Below are positions 7,328 through 12,941 of a DNA stretch of 12,941 nt, one piece after another (positions within the stretch are counted from its first letter, which is position 1; each line of letters begins with the position of its first letter). The DNA comes from an uncultured Collinsella sp. (lineage in GTDB: Bacteria; Actinomycetota; Coriobacteriia; Coriobacteriales; Coriobacteriaceae): NCBI GenBank assembly GCA_902463875.1, contig CABQHR010000032.1:1-12941 (forward strand). The letters run 5' to 3'. Below the pieces are notes generated by a model, which was given only the letters and a program-made list of their open reading frames with translations, was not told where the DNA came from and ran no database searches. The translations under genes were made by a program, and so were the position numbers.

Positions 7328-7669
7328 CTATTCCGGCTTGGTTTCTACCGTGGGAGTCTTGTCCGCCGCAACCGGAGTGCGCGCGGTGTCCATACTCAAA
7401 CAGTGCTTGGGACAGCTTTCGATGCATTCGCCGCACACCACACAGGCGTACGGGTCGATCGACCAGGTGCCGCCCTTGCGATCGACCGCGAGCGCGCCCG
7501 CCGGACAGCGACGTGCGCACATGCCGCAGCAGATGCACACGTCCATGTCGTTGACGATGTGCCCGCGCAAGCGCTCGGGCGCCGCCAGCTTCTCCTGCGG
7601 ATAGCACACCGTGACCGGCTGCTTGACCATAGAGCCCAAGGCCGTCTTGGCAAATGTCAGTAAGCTCAT
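7328..7669 (-). CDS. echF: Ech-type hydrogenase ferredoxin-like subunit (two [4Fe-4S] clusters)
   Basis: Electron-input subunit that would pass electrons from reduced ferredoxin, or another donor module, to the hydrogenase small subunit. Two classical cluster motifs are complete: C45-x2-C48-x2-C51-x3-C55-P and C76-x2-C79-x2-C82-x3-C86-P. The N-terminus (ALGSMVKQPVTVCYPQE, then RG) has the short amphipathic lead seen in NuoI/EchF/HyfH proteins. At 113 aa it is compact, with a Thr/Pro/Lys-rich tail after residue 95. It begins 7 nt after the stop of the large-subunit gene with only a weak AGGTAGG-like ribosome site, which suggests translational coupling. It is the last gene of the operon. HycB/HyfA-type four-cluster proteins are excluded by the cysteine count. 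Confidence 0.88.
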   Translation of the reverse strand: MSLLTFAKTALGSMVKQPVTVCYPQEKLAAPERLRGHIVNDMDVCICCGMCARRCPAGALAVDRKGGTWSIDPYACVVCGECIESCPKHCLSMDTARTPVAADKTPTVETKPE

Positions 7670-7676
7670 GCCGCGC

Positions 7677-8765
7677 CTACCTTTCCGTGCAGCTAATGCA
7701 GGGGTCGATGGTCAGGATAATCATGGGCACGTTGGCAATGAGCACGCCCTGCAGCGCATGCGTCAGACCCGCCAGGTTTTGCGACGTCGGCGTGCGCACG
7801 CGAAAACGGTCCAGATTCTTGGTGCCGTTGCCGCGCACATAGTAATACGCCTCGCCGCGCGGTTGCTCAATCACAACCTCGCCGCGTGCGCCGTCGGCCG
7901 GCGTAAGCTTGGTGCGCCCGCCGATCCCGTCGTGCGGAATCTTGCCCACTAGCTCCTTGATGATGTCCATAGCCTGCGTGACCTCGGCGCAACGCACCTG
8001 ACAGCGGGCATAGCAGTCGCCATCGGTAGCGACAATTGGCTCAAACGCAGCCAGATCCGCATAGGCGCCGTCGCCAAACATGCGCACGTCATAGTCCACG
8101 CCCGAGGCGCGTCCAAACGGACCGACCATCGAAAGCTCCAGCGCGTCCTTCTTGCTGATCACGCCCACGCCATGCAGGCGCTCGCCGCAGCTGGCGTCGT
8201 CCAAAAACGTATGCACCAGCGCCTCGTAGTCGGGACGCATGGCATCGAGCATCTGGACAATGCCCGCCAGCTCGGAGTCCTCGATGTCGTGCTTAAGACC
8301 GCCGATCTCGTTGATCGACAGAATCACGCGACCGCCGCAGGTGCTCTCGAAGATCTTAAGAATCTGCTCGCGCAGGGTCCACGAACGATAGAACAGCGCC
8401 TCAAAGCCAAAGGCGTCGGCGAGCAGGCCCAGCCACAGCAGATGCGAGTGGATACGCGAAAGCTCGTGCAAAATGGTGCGGATATACTGCACGCGGCCGG
8501 GCACCTCGATGTCGAGCATGCGCTCGCACGCGCTGGCATAGCCGCAGCTGTGGCCCACGGCGCAGATGCCGCAGATGCGCTCGGCGATGTAGCCAAACTG
8601 ATGCATGTCGCGCTTTTCGGTGAGCTTCTCGAGTCCGCGGTGCACAAAGCCGATCTGCGGAATTGCCTCGATGACGCGGTCGTCCTCAATCACCAGGTCC
8701 AGATGAAGCGGCTCGGGCAGCACCGGGTGCTGCGGGCCAAACGGAATGACGGAGCGATGTGCCAT
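7677..8765 (-). CDS. echE: Group 4 (Ech-type) [NiFe] hydrogenase large catalytic subunit
   Basis: Catalytic subunit carrying the Ni-Fe site for H2 formation or oxidation. Both metal motifs are intact: L1 is E62-R-I-C65-G-I-C68-AVG-H72 and L2 is D354-P-C356-IS-C359-TER. This separates it from complex I NuoD, which lacks these cysteines. Other family signatures are GPQHP near residue 10 and IGFVHRGLEKL at 38-48. The protein stops at R362, immediately after L2, so the usual C-terminal extension removed by a maturation peptidase is absent. Length (362 aa) fits the short Ech/CooH type rather than HycE/HyfG, which carry an extra N-terminal NuoC-like domain; here that domain is the separate upstream gene. 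ATG follows AAAGGAGG (8776-8783) by 10 nt, and the gap from the upstream stop is 5 nt. Confidence 0.94.
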   Translation of the reverse strand: MAHRSVIPFGPQHPVLPEPLHLDLVIEDDRVIEAIPQIGFVHRGLEKLTEKRDMHQFGYIAERICGICAVGHSCGYASACERMLDIEVPGRVQYIRTILHELSRIHSHLLWLGLLADAFGFEALFYRSWTLREQILKIFESTCGGRVILSINEIGGLKHDIEDSELAGIVQMLDAMRPDYEALVHTFLDDASCGERLHGVGVISKKDALELSMVGPFGRASGVDYDVRMFGDGAYADLAAFEPIVATDGDCYARCQVRCAEVTQAMDIIKELVGKIPHDGIGGRTKLTPADGARGEVVIEQPRGEAYYYVRGNGTKNLDRFRVRTPTSQNLAGLTHALQGVLIANVPMIILTIDPCISCTER

Positions 8766-8770
8766 GGACC

Positions 8771-9484
8771 TTACGCCTCCTTTTTCTGCTTGTCGCGGGC
8801 GGCCTTGGCGGCAAGCGCCGCACGGACCTTGGCCGCTTTCTCGGGGTCCATGGCGGCGAGCTTTGCCTCCATCTCGGCAGCCTTGAGCGCGGCCTTGGCA
8901 GCGGCATCGTCATGCTGAGCATCGGAGCCGGCAGGTGCGGCAGGCTTGGCGGCGGCGCCCGCAGCATCGCCAGCGTCCGCAGCACCCTCCCCCGCAGCAG
9001 CCGCGGCGGCAGCCTTCTCGACCGCGGCCTTGCGCGCCTTGGCCTCGGCAGCGGCGCGGACCTTCATGGCCTTCTCGCGCGCAGCCTTCACCTCGGGCGT
9101 GATGACGCTCATGGGTTCGGCCGTCGAGACCTGGTAGAAAAAGCCCTTAAAGTCGATCTGCATATCGGTGATGGCAAGACCAAACAGGTCGTGCGCCTCA
9201 TTCTCAAACGGGAACACCGCCGGATAGTACGAGCTGATGGACGGGATCTCCTGGTACCGGTCGATACCCTCGACCACCAGATTCTCAATCGCATAGCTAC
9301 CGTCCTGCGCAATCTGTTCCTGCGCGGCGCGGACGTTGATAAACGTATAGACCAGGCGATACGAGCCGTCGTCCACACAGCGCTCGGCATGCATCTGCAC
9401 AAAGCGCGCGCCGGCGCCCTTGAGCGCCTGCACATGTGACAGCAGCTCATCGATCCCAACGGTGGTATAGATTGCCTTTTGCAT
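8771..9484 (-). CDS. echD: Ech-type hydrogenase 30-kDa-like subunit (NuoC/EchD) with Ala-rich tail
   Basis: Structural subunit of the hydrophilic arm that packs between the small and large subunits. Residues 1 to about 125 match the respiratory-chain 30-kDa family; the diagnostic stretch is FPFENEAHDLFGL at 91-103. Residues about 130-237 are a low-complexity Ala/Lys/Glu/Arg-rich extension, partly able to form charged helix (131-160 and 194-233) around an Ala/Gly/Asp/Pro linker. Such a tail is not part of the NuoC fold, and the total length of 237 aa is well above what an EchD-like core needs. The ATG overlaps the upstream stop (TAATG), with AAAGGAGG 7 nt before it inside the preceding gene. 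Confidence 0.88.
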   Translation of the reverse strand: MQKAIYTTVGIDELLSHVQALKGAGARFVQMHAERCVDDGSYRLVYTFINVRAAQEQIAQDGSYAIENLVVEGIDRYQEIPSISSYYPAVFPFENEAHDLFGLAITDMQIDFKGFFYQVSTAEPMSVITPEVKAAREKAMKVRAAAEAKARKAAVEKAAAAAAAGEGAADAGDAAGAAAKPAAPAGSDAQHDDAAAKAALKAAEMEAKLAAMDPEKAAKVRAALAAKAARDKQKKEA

Positions 9485-9499
9485 TACTCGGCCTCCTTT
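9484..9499 (-). promoter_or_regulatory. Stop-start overlap and internal ribosome binding site between echC and echD
   Basis: On the minus strand the echC end reads AAAGGAGG, then 7 nt, then ATG, with the echC stop TAA sharing its last A with the echD ATG (TAATG). A strong Shine-Dalgarno inside the upstream gene plus the overlap points to coupled translation and equal subunit amounts. Confidence 0.8.
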
Positions 9500-10080
9500 G
9501 CAGCGGCGGGCTCGACGGCAGCGCCGTCAGCAGCGGCGGGCGTGTCACCGGCCCCATCGCCGGCCTCCGCAGCGGCCACAAATCCGCTCTCGCCCAGCTC
9601 AACGCCACCGTCCCAGGACGCGGCGCCGCCCACGGTAAGTGGATCGCCCCCGGCACGCATCACGGCCTCTTTCTGATCCAGAATGCCGCACGCCTCCACG
9701 ATGGCATCGATCACAGTCTCGGGGCGAATGGCGCACCCGGGCGCGTACACGTCCACGGGAATCGCGCGGTCCACGCCGCCGATCACGTTGTAGGCATCGC
9801 GGAACACGCCGCCCGAGCACGCGCAAATGCCGCACGCCACCACGCACTTGGGCTCGAGCATCTGATTGTAGATCTGGCGCACGACGGGCAGGTTCTGCGC
9901 GTTGACCGAACCCGTCACCAAAAAGATATCCGCATGCTTGGGGTTGCCGGTGTTGACTACGCCAAAACGCTCCGCATCGAACAGCGGCGTGAGCGAGGCC
10001 AGCACCTCGATATCGCATCCGTTGCAGCTCGAGCCGTCGTAATGAATAACCCACGGCGAGCGCGACATTTTATGATCCAT
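9484..10080 (-). CDS. echC: Ech-type hydrogenase small subunit ([4Fe-4S], NuoB-like)
   Basis: Carries the proximal [4Fe-4S] cluster that feeds electrons to the Ni-Fe site. Likely ligands are C19 and C22 (SSCNGCDIE), C86 (GICACSGG) and C116 (YAPGCAIRPE). This is the short NuoB-type arrangement of group 4 hydrogenases, without the long multi-cluster domain or Tat signal of uptake hydrogenases. The last motif reads PGCAIRPE where relatives usually have PGCPPRPE. After about residue 150 the sequence becomes a ~45-residue Gly/Ala/Asp/Glu-rich acidic tail. The start is fixed by TAGGAGG (10089-10095), 8 nt before ATG; that TAG is also the stop codon of the upstream gene. It overlaps the next gene by one base. 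Confidence 0.92.
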   Translation of the reverse strand: MDHKMSRSPWVIHYDGSSCNGCDIEVLASLTPLFDAERFGVVNTGNPKHADIFLVTGSVNAQNLPVVRQIYNQMLEPKCVVACGICACSGGVFRDAYNVIGGVDRAIPVDVYAPGCAIRPETVIDAIVEACGILDQKEAVMRAGGDPLTVGGAASWDGGVELGESGFVAAAEAGDGAGDTPAAADGAAVEPAAAKEAE

Positions 10081-10092
10081 GGATGCCGCCTC

Positions 10093-12941
10093 CTAAATAA
10101 ACACGTCGACGAGGATGGGCATAAGGTTGAGCAGGCCAAACACCAGCGCCACGCCCCAGCCGAGCTTAAAGCAGCTGCGCCAGGTGCTGCGGGCGAAGGT
10201 GTTATCGATCAGCACCTCGACAAAATACGTCGCGGCCATCACGACCAGGGCGACCACCCAGCTCACCGGGTTGTCCCAGACAAAGAACATGCCCACCCAC
10301 ATCAAAAACAGCACGGTCTCGCACCAGTGCATGAGGGTCATCTTGGCCAGCGTGCCGCCGCTCATCTCGGTGGCGACGCCCTGGACGATCTCCTGATGCG
10401 CGTGATGCGAGTACGAAAGGTCGAACGGCGACTTGCGCAGCTTGATGGTGAGCACCGCAAGCAGCGCCAGGAAAATGGGTGCACTGTACACGATGATGGG
10501 GGTCGCCTGCCCGGTCACGGCGATGGAGTCGAAGCTGTCGGTGGCAAGGTACAGGCCCACGCTCATCAGCAGAACGGCGGGCTCGTAGCTCATAACCTGT
10601 AGCAGCTCGCGGTCGGCGCCGACCTGCGCAAACGGGCTTTGCGTCGAGGCGGACGCCAGCACCACAAAGATCGCGGCGAGCGTAACCATAAAGGCGCACA
10701 GCAGCGTGTTGGAACCCGACACAAAGATGCCGCCGCCCACCACGGTAAAGATGAGCGCGCATGCCATGTAGGTGTCGTCCATAGTGTTTACGCTGGCAGG
10801 GGCCTTGCGCAGCAGCTTGGCAACGTCATAGAACGGCTGCAGCAGGCGCGGGCCCACACGACCCTGCATGCGGGCGGAAAGCTTACGGTCAAGACCATCG
10901 ATCAGGCCGCCCACAATCGGCGCAATCAAGGCAAACGCCACGGTACCAATAAATATGCCCACGACGCCCGAGCCTTCGAAATACTTACCGCGCAGCACCG
11001 AGGGCGCACTCATGGCAAGCCGCTCGGGCCCAATCCACGCGCAACACAGCAGCGCAAACAAGATAATGCTGCAACACACGACGCTACCCGCGGGGCCAAG
11101 GCGCTTTTCGCCAAGGGCATCCTCCAGGTACCAGTTGCGCTTTTCGGCCTTTACCTCGTGGCCCATCGAGCCGCGGAAATGACGGTAGCTCTCGGTTCCA
11201 ACGCCCGAAAGGTACACGTTTACGTGTGGCTTGTTGCTCACGCGGAACGAGGTCAGCAGCACCACGGCGATAAACGCCACGATGACCACCATCAGATACA
11301 TGGCGTCCTTGCCAATAACGTGCGGCACACGGCCAAACACCATGGCCAGGTAAGGCGACACCAGGCCGCTCGAGATGAGCGGGAACGCCACACAGCACAG
11401 CACCAGCAGCGCGGCGATGGTGTTGAGCGCCGCCCACTCGGTCTTGTGGACATTGACCTCAACGTTTTGGGCCGTGGGGTCGACGCCCGAAAGCTTGGCG
11501 AGCCACTTGCCCCAGAAGAAGAACGTCGCGGCCGAGCCAAAGGCCAGCACCATGATCATGAGCACGTTACCGGTCTGCGCAAACGCCACCAGAGCGCCCC
11601 ACTTGGACACGAGCATGCCAAACGGTGCCACGAACATGCCCATAATGCCCAGCATCATCAGGCGTGTCAGGTGCGGCATGCGGCTGAACATGCCGTCCAT
11701 GTCCTCGATGTTGCGGCTGCCGATATGATGCTCGGCGGTGCCCACGCACAGGAACAGCAGCGACTTAGCCACCGTGTGGAACAGGATCAGGAAGATGGCG
11801 GCCCACACGGCCTCGGGCGCGCCGACGCCCAGGCAGGCACTGATGAGGCCCAAGTTGGAAATGGTGGAGTACGCGAGCACGCGTTTGGCGTTGCTCTGCG
11901 AGATGGCCATAAGGGCGGCCAGCAAAAACGTGATGGCACCCACACTGGTGACCATAAAGCCCGTCACGGGATAGGTGGCGTAGAGCGGGCTGAGCTTGAC
12001 CATCAGGAACACGCCGGCCTTGACCATGGTGGACGAGTGCAGCAGGGCGCTCGTGGGTGTGGGGGCGACCATGGCGCCGAGTAGCCAGGTGTGGAACGGC
12101 ATCTGCGCTGCCTTGGTAAGGGCGGCGAGCGATAGCAGGATGACTGGCATCACCAGCAGCGCGGATTGCGCGGTGCCGGTGCCGGAAAGCTCGATCATGC
12201 CCGAGATGGTCAGCGGCATGCCGTTAACGTGCAGGTACATGAGTCCGGCCAAAAACGCGATGCCGCCCAGCATGTTGAGGATGATCTGGGTAAAGGCGTT
12301 TTTGATGGCCTCGGGCGTGCGCGTGTAGCCAATCATGAGAAACGAGCACACGGTGGTGATTTCCCAGCCACAGAACAGCCACTCCAGGTTGTCGCTCGTC
12401 ACGATGACGAACATGGCCGAGAGGAACAGGAACATAAGAGCCAGGAACTGCGGGCGACGGTCGGACGTGGTCTGCCCGCGCAGCGCAGCCTCGTGCTCAT
12501 CGTGCGCTTGGAAGTCCTTCATATAACCCAAGGCATACACGCAGATAAGGCTGCCGACGATGCCGACGGCAAGCACCATGATCACGCTCATGTAGTCCAG
12601 GTAGAGCGGCGTGGCGGTGACGACCTCGGCCGCGGGCAGCGTCATGGCCGCGAAGGCGACCGAGCCCACCAGCTGCACCACGCCGAGCACCGTGGTGAGC
12701 GTGTTCCTATATTTGCGCGCGTTGTACAGGATGACGGCGCACAGGATCACATCGATGGCAGAGCTGATGATCGAGAGCACGTGCGAGGTGCCCGGCGCGA
12801 CCTCGAAGCTCTGCGGGCCCGTGCCAAAAAACATGACGGCGACTACAACCGTCACCGCCATGATGATGCCGGAGCCTATGAGCCCCACCGCATCGCGGGC
12901 GCGGTCACCGCGCGCGAGCAGCATGCCCAGCGCCGGTACCA
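10093..12941 (-). CDS. Fused EchA-EchB membrane subunit of the hydrogenase (5' end outside the window)
   Basis: Membrane arm of the Ech-type complex. Numbering here starts at the ATG at 12924-12922, but the frame stays open upstream (VPALG precedes it), so the real start is beyond the right edge. Residues 1 to about 605 are a NuoL/HyfB/EchA-like antiporter module with the expected charged residues: E188 (GWE), K271 (TKAAQMPFHTWL), K302 (HSSTMVKAG), H383, K387 and K441. After a soluble loop (about 565-608) and one hydrophobic segment (609-632), residues about 650-943 are a NuoH/HycD/EchB-like module: ARMQGRVGP at 684-692, QP..D..KL to 704, GADRE at 769-773, then KSPFD and SHHAHQE at 831-845. 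No stop or ribosome site separates the modules. It ends 12 nt before the small-subunit gene. Confidence 0.9.
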   Translation of the reverse strand, partial: VPALGMLLARGDRARDAVGLIGSGIIMAVTVVVAVMFFGTGPQSFEVAPGTSHVLSIISSAIDVILCAVILYNARKYRNTLTTVLGVVQLVGSVAFAAMTLPAAEVVTATPLYLDYMSVIMVLAVGIVGSLICVYALGYMKDFQAHDEHEAALRGQTTSDRRPQFLALMFLFLSAMFVIVTSDNLEWLFCGWEITTVCSFLMIGYTRTPEAIKNAFTQIILNMLGGIAFLAGLMYLHVNGMPLTISGMIELSGTGTAQSALLVMPVILLSLAALTKAAQMPFHTWLLGAMVAPTPTSALLHSSTMVKAGVFLMVKLSPLYATYPVTGFMVTSVGAITFLLAALMAISQSNAKRVLAYSTISNLGLISACLGVGAPEAVWAAIFLILFHTVAKSLLFLCVGTAEHHIGSRNIEDMDGMFSRMPHLTRLMMLGIMGMFVAPFGMLVSKWGALVAFAQTGNVLMIMVLAFGSAATFFFWGKWLAKLSGVDPTAQNVEVNVHKTEWAALNTIAALLVLCCVAFPLISSGLVSPYLAMVFGRVPHVIGKDAMYLMVVIVAFIAVVLLTSFRVSNKPHVNVYLSGVGTESYRHFRGSMGHEVKAEKRNWYLEDALGEKRLGPAGSVVCCSIILFALLCCAWIGPERLAMSAPSVLRGKYFEGSGVVGIFIGTVAFALIAPIVGGLIDGLDRKLSARMQGRVGPRLLQPFYDVAKLLRKAPASVNTMDDTYMACALIFTVVGGGIFVSGSNTLLCAFMVTLAAIFVVLASASTQSPFAQVGADRELLQVMSYEPAVLLMSVGLYLATDSFDSIAVTGQATPIIVYSAPIFLALLAVLTIKLRKSPFDLSYSHHAHQEIVQGVATEMSGGTLAKMTLMHWCETVLFLMWVGMFFVWDNPVSWVVALVVMAATYFVEVLIDNTFARSTWRSCFKLGWGVALVFGLLNLMPILVDVFI

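Noticed and set aside
7107..7607. Minus-strand open frame of 166 codons overlapping the ferredoxin-like gene
   Set aside because: It is in another frame from the gene with intact cluster cysteines, and extends through hairpins and palindromic repeat B without any motif.
9436..12084. Long plus-strand open frames opposite the hydrogenase genes (9436-10602, 10639-12084)
   Set aside because: They are His/Arg/Ala-rich and antisense to genes whose family motifs are clear on the minus strand.
12922..12924. ATG at 12924 as the true start of the EchAB gene
   Set aside because: Codons upstream to the window edge are open and read VPALG, matching the first membrane helix of the NuoL/EchA family. No ribosome site precedes this ATG, so the gene is partial.
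7328..12941. Respiratory complex I (nuo) operon
   Set aside because: The large subunit has both CxxC nickel motifs and the set has only six modules in ech order, with no NuoEFG, J, K, M or N genes in view.

Overview
The window reads as part of the chromosome of a GC-rich Gram-positive anaerobe, most likely a member of the Coriobacteriia such as Collinsella. This is an inference from three things: a giant LPXTG cell-wall protein in GC-rich codons, a six-module membrane-bound [NiFe] hydrogenase operon of the Ech type, and strong AAAGGAGG-like ribosome binding sites. No rRNA, tRNA or taxonomic marker gene is present, so the assignment is moderate at best. Every convincing gene is on the minus strand.

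Left half (1-6650): one very large gene (72-6623, 2183 aa) encodes a sortase-anchored surface protein. It has a signal peptide, a von Willebrand A domain with a complete MIDAS site, a ~320-residue arm region, eleven tandem pilin-like isopeptide domains of the Spy0128/FctA type, an LPTTG anchor, a membrane helix and an RKR tail. A strong hairpin lies just after its stop codon. Its upstream region carries a perfect 18-bp dyad and five copies of TGAGAC/GTCTCA within about 113 bp, which looks like a regulator-binding region.

Middle (6624-7327): a 704-bp gene-free stretch. It holds two diverged copies of a ~155-165 bp palindromic element spaced 250 bp apart. Each copy has long outer inverted arms and a central hairpin. 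The central hairpin of the left copy is a good bidirectional terminator. A GC-rich hairpin directly follows the hydrogenase operon.

Right half (7328-12941): a tightly packed operon in the order echAB-echC-echD-echE-echF, transcribed right to left. The proton-pumping antiporter-like subunit (EchA/NuoL-like) and the quinone-site-like membrane subunit (EchB/NuoH-like) are fused in one reading frame, which runs off the right edge of the window. Next come the [4Fe-4S] small subunit, the 30-kDa-like subunit, the [NiFe] large subunit with all four nickel-binding cysteines, and a two-cluster ferredoxin-like subunit. Gene spacing is 12, -1, 5 and 7 nt, so translation is probably coupled. By family knowledge such a complex couples reduced ferredoxin (or, in formate hydrogenlyase relatives, formate) to H2 formation and ion translocation. 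No formate dehydrogenase, Hyp maturation gene or sortase is visible here.

The most notable points are the EchA-EchB fusion, a large subunit that ends exactly at the second nickel motif and so needs no C-terminal peptidase cleavage, alanine-rich tails on two neighbouring hydrogenase subunits, recent sequence exchange among the pilin repeats, and the duplicated palindromic intergenic element.
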